From Bacteroidales bacterium UBA6366 (lineage in GTDB: Bacteria; Bacteroidota; Bacteroidia; Bacteroidales; UBA932), in NCBI GenBank assembly GCA_002438845.1, contig DJRG01000072.1:1455-42554 (forward strand): DNA of 41,100 bases, in the 5' to 3' direction. The notes under the pieces are model-generated. The model was not told the origin of the DNA. It searched no databases and worked only from the letters and a program-made list of their open reading frames with translations. Positions 9,058 to 18,233 of this stretch are shown here, piece by piece. How positions within the stretch are numbered: the stretch's first letter is position 1; every line of letters begins with the position of its first letter. The translations under genes and the position numbers were made by a program.

Positions 9058-10566
9058 ATGAAAAGCTGTTTTTCAAGAATATTCCCGTTGATTCTTGCGC
9101 TCACACCTATTTCCGTGCGGGCGCAGGACAACGGATTATTGAATAAAGAAAGAACCCTTTGGATTGATTCTGGGAACGCGGCCCTGATGGGTAAAAGCAG
9201 CCAGAGACCCAACAACACCGCAATCCTCTCATACGACTTCCGCACAGGAGATCACCATCTGTTTCAAGAGCCACAGTCAGCCTCTGATGTTCACTTCAAC
9301 ACGGCAGGTTGCGCTTCGATTGGCAAAATCAAGCTTTGGGGACAGTTCTCTTACGACAACCTTTCCGATTCAGGGACACGCTTCAACACATTGGTCTATG
9401 ATCCATTCGACGAGCGCTTTATCTACAATGTAGCTGACACCACATTGAGTGACAGAAAAAGACAATCGTACGACATGGAGTTCAAGATGGCGGTTCCTTT
9501 GGCAGGACGGCACTTCGGTGGACTACACGTCCGGTACCGTGACCGCATCGCGGCAAAACAGCAGGACCCCCGCAGTGAATCCACGGCCTACGATGTAGAC
9601 CTTTCGCCATCGTTTGTCTTCTCGATAGGATCACATCACTCCTTGGGGATGAACATCCTATACTCACACTACCTTGAAAGGTCCGCTCCTACCCTTAGCA
9701 ACAGTTCGTTGCTGCAGAATGTGTTTGTCTTGAAAGGATTAGGGAATTTCACGGAAGATGTGGTCGGCTCCGGAGGCCTCTACACAATGTACTACCAAGG
9801 CAACAGTTACGGTGGAGCCATACAGTACGGGCTTGACTCAGGCATAGAGCTGTTGGTAGACGCTGGCTGCAGATTAAGCCGTACAGAATTGAGGCAAGAC
9901 GCGACCCAACCCCGTGACATGGGACTCAGCAGCGTCAATGATTGCTTTTTGGATGCCAGACTGATTTCAGAGCGTGGCAACACCCTGCACAAATTGTCGC
10001 TCAACTCACTATACAAGTTGACCAATGGAACTGAATATGCCACCAAACAAATCAATGGTGTTGGCTGGGAAGTGGTTTCCAAGGCAACAATGAGCAAATA
10101 CCGCACTTTAGACGCGGCTTTGTCCTACGATTACTACATGACCAAAGATCAATCATTTTTGTGGAACATCCACTCAAGGGTCAGGTACATCAGTAAGAAT
10201 GACAGCTACGTCACCCCTCACAGTCTGTTCAAATATTCCGGTGTCAGTGCGGAAGCAGGAGCCTCAAGGCAATTCTTCTTCAAAAGGAGCAACCTGACGG
10301 CAGGTTTGCAGCTCAAAGGCTACAAGGGCATTGATGGTGAATATGTCTACAACGGAGCCCGCGCTGAAAGTCGCCCTGTTAAGGAATGGTACCCACATGA
10401 CATGGAAATCCTTTCATCGGACCATGTTATGGTCGGAGCGGATATCGAGTACCTCAGAGTAGTAAAAGAAAGCACAACCATAGGGCTGAAAACCAAATTT
10501 GATTATCTCCACAGTCATGTCGGAGACAGGTTTCTTCCGTCGGTCGAGCTGCAATTGACCTTCTAA
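9058..10566 (+). CDS. Outer-membrane beta-barrel protein (DUF6850-like)
   Basis: A 502-residue protein with a signal peptide (MKSCFSRIFPLILALTPISVRAQ, cleavage after RAQ). The remainder is long alternating polar/hydrophobic beta segments ending in a terminal Phe (VELQLTF), the usual signature recognised by the BAM machinery. It lies 12 nt after the lipoprotein gene and closes the operon. Position and shape match the DUF6850 family that I associate with DUF4876 neighbours; no activity is known. It may be a channel or an export/retention partner of the lipoprotein. No terminator hairpin is evident directly behind it. Confidence 0.72.
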   Translation: MKSCFSRIFPLILALTPISVRAQDNGLLNKERTLWIDSGNAALMGKSSQRPNNTAILSYDFRTGDHHLFQEPQSASDVHFNTAGCASIGKIKLWGQFSYDNLSDSGTRFNTLVYDPFDERFIYNVADTTLSDRKRQSYDMEFKMAVPLAGRHFGGLHVRYRDRIAAKQQDPRSESTAYDVDLSPSFVFSIGSHHSLGMNILYSHYLERSAPTLSNSSLLQNVFVLKGLGNFTEDVVGSGGLYTMYYQGNSYGGAIQYGLDSGIELLVDAGCRLSRTELRQDATQPRDMGLSSVNDCFLDARLISERGNTLHKLSLNSLYKLTNGTEYATKQINGVGWEVVSKATMSKYRTLDAALSYDYYMTKDQSFLWNIHSRVRYISKNDSYVTPHSLFKYSGVSAEAGASRQFFFKRSNLTAGLQLKGYKGIDGEYVYNGARAESRPVKEWYPHDMEILSSDHVMVGADIEYLRVVKESTTIGLKTKFDYLHSHVGDRFLPSVELQLTF

Positions 10567-10645
10567 GAAACTGCGCTCTCTCCTTTTTACAGCAAGTACG
10601 CATAGACGTGTATGATGCCACGAGGAATAAGTTAGCGCCGAAGCG

Positions 10646-10661
10646 GTTAAGGGCCCCTAAC
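10646..10661. repeat. 16-bp near-perfect palindrome upstream of the MBL gene
   Basis: GTTAAGGGCCCCTAAC is a palindrome with one mismatch, in the 148-nt gap before the hydrolase gene. It could be an operator or the remnant of a terminator for the preceding operon. No U-tract follows it on either strand. Confidence 0.4.
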
Positions 10662-10714
10662 GAAGATTTTCGTCAATAATAACGTTCAAAAAGCAGACAA
10701 AACAGAAACGGAAT

Positions 10715-11710
10715 ATGGACCGAAGAAAATTCATCAAGATAGGAGCCGTGGCGGTCGCCGCAGGGGCGATGTCCAATTCTATGCCCCTTAAAGCGTCCGG
10801 GATTCCCGCCGGGTGCAAGCCTTCGGAAGGTTCAGCGAGGGGATCAGTCGCAAAAGATTCCACGGGAGGATATTCATCTGAATGCGGGGAAGCCGGCACT
10901 GGGGATTTGGTTGTGAAGTTCCTGGGCACCGGAGCGGCGGATTGGAAAGGTGTGGACGAAAGAGGAGAATTGAGACGGCTTTCGAGCTTGCTCCTTGACA
11001 ACCGCATCCTGATTGACTTCACCCCGTCCGACACCGACATGCTTCCGGCAGGGTTCAAGCGTCTAGACGCCGTATTCTATACCCACTCACACTCGGACCA
11101 CTACAACGCCAAGGCTGCGATCGAGACACTCCATGCAAGCGTGGTCTATGTAGGAGACACATGGATCGAAAGGGCAAAGGCTGATTTTGACGCGGCCGCA
11201 GCCAGACTTGGTCAGTCCGCACCAAAGGTAATCGGCCTTGCGATCGGTCAGAAAACGAAGTGCGGAGACATCACGATCACGGCTCTTCCCGGCAACCATG
11301 CGACAAAAGATGACAACGAGCAGACGCTCATTTATCTGATCGAGAAAGGCCCCGTACGTGTTCTGTATGCGACCGACACAGGCGGAATTCCAGTAAGAGC
11401 CGCCAGAATCGTCGGGATAGACGCCCATATCGCTGACGGGAAACCTATAACCGGACTCATCATGGAAGCCACCATGGGAATCGACCACGATGAGGATTTC
11501 AGAATATACACCCATTCAAGCGTCGGCACTGTACTCAGGACCGCCCATGTCCTTCAGGCCACCGGAAGACTCGACGCTCCCAAAGGGCAGCCCGTGTACC
11601 TCACCCACATGGCAAGGACACTCCACGGCACTCAAGCCCAGCTTGACGCCAGCCTCCCCTCCCCTCTCCGCGCCGCCTACGATGGTCTGGAAGTCATCTT
11701 CCGAGGATGA
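10715..11710 (+). CDS. Tat-exported metallo-beta-lactamase-fold hydrolase
   Basis: A 331-residue protein. The N-terminus MDRRKFIKIGAVAVAAGAMS has the twin-arginine motif (RRKFIK) and a weakly hydrophobic segment, so export in folded form is predicted. A linker of about 45 residues, rich in Gly, Ser and Ala, precedes the catalytic domain. The metal motif H124-S-H126-S-D128-H129 (YTHSHSDHYN) is complete, and GNHA, ATDTGG and a late THM histidine supply further ligands, as in the PhnP/RNase Z-like branch of the superfamily. It therefore probably binds two metals and cleaves a phosphodiester or similar ester; the substrate is not predictable. Bacteroidota use Tat sporadically, so tatAC genes elsewhere in the genome would be needed. 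No recognisable promoter was found. Confidence 0.8.
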   Translation: MDRRKFIKIGAVAVAAGAMSNSMPLKASGIPAGCKPSEGSARGSVAKDSTGGYSSECGEAGTGDLVVKFLGTGAADWKGVDERGELRRLSSLLLDNRILIDFTPSDTDMLPAGFKRLDAVFYTHSHSDHYNAKAAIETLHASVVYVGDTWIERAKADFDAAAARLGQSAPKVIGLAIGQKTKCGDITITALPGNHATKDDNEQTLIYLIEKGPVRVLYATDTGGIPVRAARIVGIDAHIADGKPITGLIMEATMGIDHDEDFRIYTHSSVGTVLRTAHVLQATGRLDAPKGQPVYLTHMARTLHGTQAQLDASLPSPLRAAYDGLEVIFRG

Positions 11711-11756
11711 TTCGGCGAAAAAAAACAGGCAAGACGCATAACAACAACACCTTCTA

Positions 11757-11912
11757 AGATTCTTCGGAAATATTCTATGGCTCGTTCTGGGAGGTCTGCT
11801 GGTTTCCCTCGGCCACTTCTTCGCAGGATTGCTTTACTGCGTGACAATCATCGGCATTTCTTTCGGGTTCCAGCATTTCAAGATGGCTCTGCTTCCCCTC
11901 ACGCCGTTCTGA
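11757..11912 (+). pseudogene. YccF-domain remnant
   Basis: Fifty-one codons translate as RFFGNILWLVLGGLLVSLGH... ending in MALLPLTPF-stop. This resembles the first half of the small YccF (DUF307) inner-membrane protein, including CVTIIGISFGFQHFK, which mirrors the conserved CITIIGIPFGLQxFK. There is no start codon (an in-frame TAA lies just upstream at about 11739), and the second half of the roughly 125-residue protein is absent, so it is a broken gene. Confidence 0.65.
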
Positions 11913-12059
11913 AAGACATTCAGTAAAGCGTAAGGTGGACTTATGAACCGGACCTGACAAGCGCGGCCAATTCAACACTCAAGCGCAACCAACTGCACAT
12001 CGGAGCAGCATTTGCCTTCTGATGACTTCCGGCCATCGTACCTCACAAGGCCTTCTGGT

Positions 12060-12113
12060 GTACCAAATGGCGTTATTGATGCGCTTGGTACCCCAGAGGG
12101 CTTTTTGGGGTAC
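12060..12113. repeat. Two overlapping GTAC-tipped inverted repeats
   Basis: GTACCAA (12060-12066) pairs with TTGGTAC (12085-12091), and GTACCCCA (12088-12095) pairs with TGGGGTAC (12106-12113). The two hairpins share the GTAC at 12088-12091, so they exclude each other. They lie in the 236-nt gap between the YccF remnant and the acetyltransferase remnant, which is otherwise without a gene. Confidence 0.5.
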
Positions 12114-12147
12114 AAATTCCGTCAATAGGTCAGGACAAACACTATTA

Positions 12148-12520
12148 TCAAAGGGTTCGGATCATGCGGCAATGGCTGCCGATAGCGACGCAGCGGTCAG
12201 GAATATCCTTGGTGACAACACTTCCGGCTCCGATTGTGGTACCTTCCCCTATCGTCACTCCCGGCAGGATGATCGCACCGCCTCCGATCCAGGCGTTGTC
12301 CTTGATCGTAACCGGCTTGGCGATGGTGATGCAGGCATCCCCGCCCCCAGACAAACGTCGTTCCTCCGGAATGACCGAATGTGTAGCCGTGTAGATCTGC
12401 ACATTAGAGGCAATCAGCACATTGCGGCCGACACCTCCAAGCATCTCCTTGAGTATAGCATACTTCCCCGCCGCATCCGCATAGCCGACAGCATTGAAAG
12501 CCCTCATCAACCGCCTCGCC
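12148..12520 (-). pseudogene. Sugar O-acetyltransferase (Maa/LacA-like) with internal deletion
   Basis: The frame reads VAARRLMRAFNAVGYADAAGKYAILKEMLGGVG, which is the end of the maltose-acetyltransferase N-terminal helical domain. It then jumps to SNVQIYTATHSV...KPVTIKDNAWIGGGAIILPGVTIGEGTTIGAGSVVTKDI, the C-terminal hexapeptide-repeat coils. The roughly 45 residues normally between these (the YGYNI, NFYANxN and VxIG coils) are missing in frame, and the N-terminus is lost at the junction with the helicase fragment. The catalytic His of TATH remains. Such a shortened left-handed helix is unlikely to trimerise properly, so I call it a pseudogene; an expressed short protein from the ATG at 12510 cannot be excluded. 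Confidence 0.7.
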
Positions 12521-13115
12521 GCGACGGATGAGGCGGGAGCGGATCTTCTCCGAGACCATATTCAAATTGCGGTAGGACAAGACCTTGCCCGTCTCATCAC
12601 GCACCGTCGTCTCTTCGATGAACTTGTAGTACGGCCCAAGGCAGTACTGGTCCACCAACTGCATCACTGAATATAAATCCTCCAGTTTGTTCTCCAACAG
12701 TGTGCCCGAAAGAATGATGGAATAGTCGGAATGAATATGTCTGGCCGACCTTGCGATCTGGGTGTTCAAGTTCTTAAGCCTCTGAACCTCATCCATAATA
12801 ACACATTCCGCGTACAACTCCCCTTTCATGCAAACATCCCGGTTCATCGTATGAAATGAGACAATCTTGTAGAACGCATCGCTCTTGTACATCTGAGCCC
12901 GCGTGACGGGATTACCTTCAATCACCACCGCAGAGGAGTCGGTGAATCTTTCGATTTCCTTCTGCCACTGGTATTTTAGCGATGTAGGACAGACAATGAA
13001 CACGGAAGACACCAGCCCTGACTTACGGAGAAGTTCCGCCGCCCCAATAGCCTGGACCGTCTTTCCAAGTCCCATCTCGTCAGCTATGATGGACTTGCAG
13101 TGGATGTGTCCATGA
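12510..13115 (-). pseudogene. SNF2-family helicase fragment (ATPase lobe 1 only)
   Basis: The frame contains SIIADEMGLGKTVQAIGAAELL (Walker A), VFIVCPTSLKYQWQKEIERF (motif Ia), CVIMDEVQRLKN (DExx box), IILSGTLLENKLEDLYSVMQLV (motif III) and ends in KIRSRLIRRG. These are the first RecA lobe of an SNF2/SWI2 translocase. The normal continuation of motif III and the entire second lobe are replaced by sequence of the neighbouring acetyltransferase remnant, and the N-terminal part before Walker A is cut at about 13110. With only one lobe it cannot be an active translocase. Confidence 0.75.
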
Positions 13116-13117
13116 TG

Positions 13118-13483
13118 AGCCAGAGAAAAGACGCTTTCTCCGGAGACAATCTGGGATGGCGCCTTGAGACCATAGTACTCACCCAACTTTTAAGGAAGTG
13201 TAACGTGGAAGGTTGGGATGTGTATTATATGCTTGAGCGCTCTGGAGAATGCGACTTCATCATCTGCAAAGGCGATGATGTGTTGCAGGCAGTACAAGTG
13301 TCATATGATATTTCTTCTCCCAAAACGAAGCAACGTGAGCTAAACGGTGCTATAATGGCCGCCAAAGCAACTGGTTGCAATAATCTGCTTCTACTGACAG
13401 ATCACGATTACGATGAGATCGATAAAGATGGTTTTCATATTACTGTGCGTCCAGTATATGACTGGAGTGTTGATATAGGATAG
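13118..13483 (+). pseudogene. C-terminal remnant of an AAA ATPase with DUF4143 domain
   Basis: About 121 codons (KDAFSGDNLGWRLETIVLTQLLRKC...ECDFIICKGDDVLQAVQVSYDISSPKTKQRELNGAIMAAKATGCNNLLLLTDHD) match the pattern of the nuclease-like C-terminal DUF4143 domain of Bacteroidota ATPases of the AAA_14 type: a GxxLE(T/N)IV helix, an xDFI strand, QVSYD and a terminal LLLTxD strand. The ATPase core is absent. Its truncated 5' end abuts the truncated 5' end of the SNF2 fragment on the opposite strand, which marks a rearrangement junction at about 13110-13125. An in-frame ATG exists at 13112, so a short protein could still be translated. Confidence 0.65.
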
Positions 13484-14196
13484 TTTGCCGCACTTTGGTG
13501 TGTACGAGATGAGATTGAGAAGGCCTATGATCTGGAGGCCAACCAATTCTCCATGAATATATTAAAAGAACATCCTCCCACCTGAACCGGGCAGGAAGAT
13601 GCACATGTTATCGACTGACTTTCTGAAACTTGACCCTCAATCTGATTTAAAGGATAATCCTGTTCATACGTATCCATACCAAAAAGTGGACTTTCTCATT
13701 GGTCCGATCCTTGAGGTCTTCGACTACCTGTAGCACATTCCAACGAAAAAGCCCATGAGTTCCTTGAACTGCGTGGGCGTTAATTCCGTTGTGCTACTGT
13801 TGAAAGTGTCGAAGTATCAAGGAAGCACGGACAATAACGCCTGTTAATATAAATTATGTCTTTTCTGAAAGTCTTACTTTCTCACCTGAGAATATATTAT
13901 TTTTTTGTCTTGAGTACAAATCTGTTTCTTTAAAATGACAAAACTAATTCTCGTCAACAACACACACCTAAAAACGCAACTCAATAATTATCAAGAAAAT
14001 ACAGTTTCAGATATGCGGCGTTTTTCACACCTAAGAAAGAACAGCACCCACAGAACGCGCTGCGACGAGGATCCTGTCTCTCAGGTGTGAGAAAACATCC
14101 ACACCCTGAGTACTAAATCACTGCCTGACAATCAAATGAATTCTCAGGTGTGACGCATATCTCTGCGAAATGGCCACGGTCGGCGATTCATAACAT
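13484..14196. other. Gene-poor stretch with unrecognised coding remnants
   Basis: No intact gene is seen. A plus-strand open stretch from about 13484 to 13584 (ALWCVRDEIEKAYDLEANQFSMNILKEHPPT-stop) reads like real protein but has no start codon, and I cannot assign it. A minus-strand stretch within about 13730-13810 (ELTPTQFKELMGFFVGMCYR-stop) is likewise protein-like. The rest is AT-rich, with the repeats listed separately. Confidence 0.45.
13880..14155. repeat. Cluster of TCTCAGGTGTGA-type repeats in both orientations
   Basis: Related words occur at 13880-13891 (TCTCACCTGAGA), 14022-14039 (TTTTCACACCTAAGAAAG), 14079-14095 (TCTCAGGTGTGAGAAAA), 14099-14110 (CCACACCCTGAG) and 14141-14153 (TTCTCAGGTGTGA), with a weaker one at 13962-13970. 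The second and third form an inverted repeat spaced about 40 nt, and the fourth and fifth form another. No gene is nearby. Confidence 0.55.
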
Positions 14197-14562
14197 TATC
14201 CATTGAATATTTGCTCCATAGATAGTTCCAATAGTGTAACTGGTACGGCCTTCATTGCCAAACAGTTGACGAAGCCAGTGATCACAGGCTGCCTGTCGGC
14301 CCCGAAGACGTCAACAATCTTGATGTTGCTCTTGCAGACAACGCCCTTGGCTGTCTCATTTTCCGTCCATCAAATCCTAATACAATGCGACAGGACCGAA
14401 ATGCCACAGTTTGCTGTCTTCGTTCTCCAGACAACGGTACGTGTCTGAACCATAAACACTCCTGACAGCATCAAGAACATCCACGTTGTTATCCTCACAA
14501 AGCATCTCAACCATCCAACTGATCTTTGATGGAATAAACAGATACAAATTATCCGCTATCAC
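14197..14562 (-). pseudogene. Decayed small gene(s), family not identified
   Basis: A 61-codon frame from the ATG at 14562 (MIADNLYLFIPSKISWMVEML...DSKLWHFGPVALY) stops at 14377. Its C-terminal pattern (YRCLENEDSKLWHFGPVALY) resembles short Bacteroidales and Firmicutes orphan proteins that normally continue 15-20 residues further, so the TAG may be a recent nonsense mutation. Immediately after it, in a shifted frame, about 56 codons without a start (KSNIKIVDVFGADRQPVITGFVNCLAMKAVPV...) end at 14197. Both look like remains of one or two small genes. I do not recognise a function. Confidence 0.4.
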
Positions 14563-14599
14563 GTATCGAGCAACTACTTATCAGCGAATATATTAACAA

Positions 14600-14631
14600 A
14601 TTCCCTCCAGTCGATATCGACCAGAGGGAAT
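14600..14631 (-). terminator. Probable intrinsic terminator of fba
   Basis: ATTCCCTC (14600-14607) pairs with GAGGGAAT (14624-14631), and the interior contains the perfect palindrome GTCGATATCGAC. On the minus strand the hairpin is followed by TTTGTTAATAT, downstream of the aldolase gene. Confidence 0.6.
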
Positions 14632-14676
14632 CATTCTGTCAATTGATTGTAAGGAGTTTAGGCCTCACAGATCGAA

Positions 14677-15678
14677 TTACTCAGCTTTGCCGTTTGAGCC
14701 AAGGACGTCAACGATCTTGTGCTCGTAGAGCTTCTTCATCTCGTCACGGGCTGGTCCGAGGTACTTTCTCGGGTCGAACTCGCCTGGCTTCTCAGCGAAT
14801 ACCTTACGGATGGCGGCGGTCATGGCGAGACGGGAGTCTGAGTCGATGTTGATCTTGCAGACAGCGCTCTTGGCGGCCTCGCGAAGCTGCTCCTCAGGGA
14901 TACCTACAGCGTCAGGAAGCTTGCCACCGAATTTGTTGATGGTGTCGACATATTCCTGAGGAACTGAAGATGATCCGTGGAGAACGATCGGGAATCCAGG
15001 GAGTTTCTTCTCAATCTCGTGGAGAACGTCAAATGCGAGTGGAGGTGGAACGAGACGTCCGGTCTTAGGGTCTCTTGTGCACTGCTCCGGCTTGAACTTG
15101 TAAGCGCCGTGAGAGGTACCGATTGAGATTGCGAGTGAATCGCAGCCTGTACGTGTGGCGAAGTCGATGACCTCCTCAGGCTTTGTGTAGTGAGACTCCT
15201 CGGCGGAAACCTCATCCTCAACACCGGCGAGAACGCCAAGTTCGGCCTCAACGGTGACATCATACTTGTGTGCGTACTCAACGACCTTCTTGGTAAGGGC
15301 GATGTTCTCCTCGTAAGGAAGGGCGGAGCCGTCGATCATGACTGATGAGAATCCCATGTCAACGCAGCTCTTGCAGAGCTCGAAAGTGTCACCATGGTCA
15401 AGGTGAAGAACGATCTGAGGATGCTCCCAACCGAGTTCCTTCGCATACTGTACGGCTCCCTCTGCCATATAGCGGAGAAGGGTCTGGTTAGCGTAGTTGC
15501 GGGCTCCCTTGGAAACCTGAAGGATGACAGGTGACTTCTCCTCGGCGGCTGCCTGGATGATAGCCTGAAGCTGCTCCATGTTGTTGAAGTTGAAAGCAGG
15601 AATAGCATAGCCACCCTTTACGGCCTTTGCGAACATCTCTCTGGTGTTGACCAGGCCAAGATCTTTGTATGATACCAT
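14677..15678 (-). CDS. fba: Class II fructose-1,6-bisphosphate aldolase
   Basis: A 333-residue cytosolic, zinc-dependent aldolase that interconverts fructose 1,6-bisphosphate with dihydroxyacetone phosphate and glyceraldehyde 3-phosphate in glycolysis and gluconeogenesis. Visible hallmarks are YAIPAFNFNNMEQLQAI, the catalytic/metal segment LHLDHGD (D94 proton donor, H95 metal ligand), VEAELGVLAG, the second metal histidine in IGTSHGAYK, LHGSSSVP, and CKINIDSD for phosphate binding. Length is normal for the Bacteroidota form. The start is fixed by the conserved N-terminus. The gene has its own promoter and terminator, so it is monocistronic, and its strongly biased codon use (GAG, GAC, CTC, AAG) suggests high expression. 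Confidence 0.96.
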   Translation of the reverse strand: MVSYKDLGLVNTREMFAKAVKGGYAIPAFNFNNMEQLQAIIQAAAEEKSPVILQVSKGARNYANQTLLRYMAEGAVQYAKELGWEHPQIVLHLDHGDTFELCKSCVDMGFSSVMIDGSALPYEENIALTKKVVEYAHKYDVTVEAELGVLAGVEDEVSAEESHYTKPEEVIDFATRTGCDSLAISIGTSHGAYKFKPEQCTRDPKTGRLVPPPLAFDVLHEIEKKLPGFPIVLHGSSSVPQEYVDTINKFGGKLPDAVGIPEEQLREAAKSAVCKINIDSDSRLAMTAAIRKVFAEKPGEFDPRKYLGPARDEMKKLYEHKIVDVLGSNGKAE

Positions 15679-15743
15679 AATTCTATGTGTTTAGAAATTA
15701 ATTATCTGTTTTATTCCGGCATTGGTTCTCTTCAAATGCCGTG

Positions 15744-15751
15744 CAAAGTTA
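15744..15751 (-). promoter_or_regulatory. -7 promoter element of fba
   Basis: TAACTTTG on the minus strand fits TAnnTTTG. A -33 element is weak (T-rich AATTTTC about 19 nt upstream). The predicted leader is about 60 nt. Confidence 0.55.
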
Positions 15752-15774
15752 CGTTTATTTTCACGAAAATTTTA

Positions 15775-15782
15775 TAAATTTG
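15775..15782 (+). promoter_or_regulatory. -7 promoter element of the TSCPD gene
   Basis: TAAATTTG, 28 nt before the ATG at 15811 and divergent from the fba promoter only 23 nt away, so the two promoters overlap upstream regions and may interfere with each other. Confidence 0.5.
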
Positions 15783-15810
15783 TTTGTTTAAACGTTTAAT
15801 AATTACCACA

Positions 15811-16113
15811 ATGGCTATAGGTGACGATTTTAAAATACTGTCTGACAAAACGACGGATGGTGTCAGACATATAACGGCGGTTCCGAGCGCGCTTGTCTGC
15901 TCGGCACAGATTGACTTCGATCTCGTTGACGGCAAGATCCACAACCTTCATTACATCAAAGGGTGTGACGGAAATCTTCAGGCGATAGGAAGGCTTCTGG
16001 AGGGTATGGATGCCGGCAAGGCCATAGAAATACTGTCCGGTGTCAACTGCCACGGGCGAGGTACCTCCTGCTCGGATCAGTTGGCGCGGGTGCTGCGGAG
16101 CATTACTGGATAG
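15811..16113 (+). CDS. TSCPD-domain four-cysteine small protein
   Basis: A 100-residue protein related to the TSCPD domain found at the C-terminus of class II ribonucleotide reductases and as free-standing small proteins (a TIGR03905-type family with four Cys). Four cysteines are seen: ALVCSAQ, IKGCDGN, VNCHGRGTSCSDQ; they may bind metal. The core pattern IDFDLVDGKIHNLHYIKGCDGNLQAIGRLLEGM is typical. The true start is the ATG at 15811 rather than the upstream TTG, judged by family length and the promoter position. Biological role is unknown. It lies alone and ends 4 nt before a palindromic repeat shared with the converging gene. Confidence 0.85.
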   Translation: MAIGDDFKILSDKTTDGVRHITAVPSALVCSAQIDFDLVDGKIHNLHYIKGCDGNLQAIGRLLEGMDAGKAIEILSGVNCHGRGTSCSDQLARVLRSITG

Positions 16114-16130
16114 ATGTCGCTTCGACAAGC

Positions 16131-17725
<1,595 letters not shown>

Positions 17726-17729
<4 letters not shown>

Positions 17730-18196
17730 TTCACTTCCGGCAGCACGACTCCATCAGGGATGAACTGCGACAGATTCCCATGATGGCGGACGACATCCCG
17801 CACGGCAGAAGAGGAGATGTGTGAATATTCCTGGGCGGTCGGGATGATGATGGTGTCCACCTCCGGGGCAAGATGGCGGTTCGCGTCGGCGATCGCCTGC
17901 TCATTGTCGAAATCGGTCATATTCCTCACCCCCCTGACGATGTGGCGGACTCCAATCTCACGACAAATGTCGACGGTAAGTCCCTCGTAGTGAATGATCC
18001 TCACTCCATCCATTCCTCGGGTGGCCTGACGGATGATGTCCTCGCGCTGCTCCATCGAAAAGAAACCGCGCTTATCCTGATTGATTCCCACCGCCACAAT
18101 GACCTCGTCGAATATCGTCAAGGCTCTGGTCAAGATGTTCAAATGACCTGATGTAAACGGGTCGAACGACCCAGGAAACAATGCTGTACGACTCAT
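17726..18196 (-). CDS. coaD: Phosphopantetheine adenylyltransferase
   Basis: A 156-residue cytosolic enzyme that transfers AMP from ATP to 4'-phosphopantetheine, the penultimate step of coenzyme A synthesis. The nucleotidyltransferase signature is clear: ALFPGSFDPFTSGHLNI (the TxGH motif) at the N-terminus, RGVRNMTDFDNEQAIADANRHL in the middle, and EYSHISSSAVRDV (the ISSSxVR motif) near the C-terminus. Length is the normal one for the family. It lies 37 nt downstream of ung and overlaps the thioredoxin-fold gene by 4 nt, so the three are likely one transcript. Confidence 0.96.
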
Positions 18197-18233
18197 TATA
18201 AATTCTTTGAATATAGTCGGCTTTCAAGTCGGA

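Noticed and set aside
12022..12531. A 169-codon plus-strand open frame
   Set aside because: It lies opposite the acetyltransferase remnant and across the hairpins, and the translation has no recognisable pattern.
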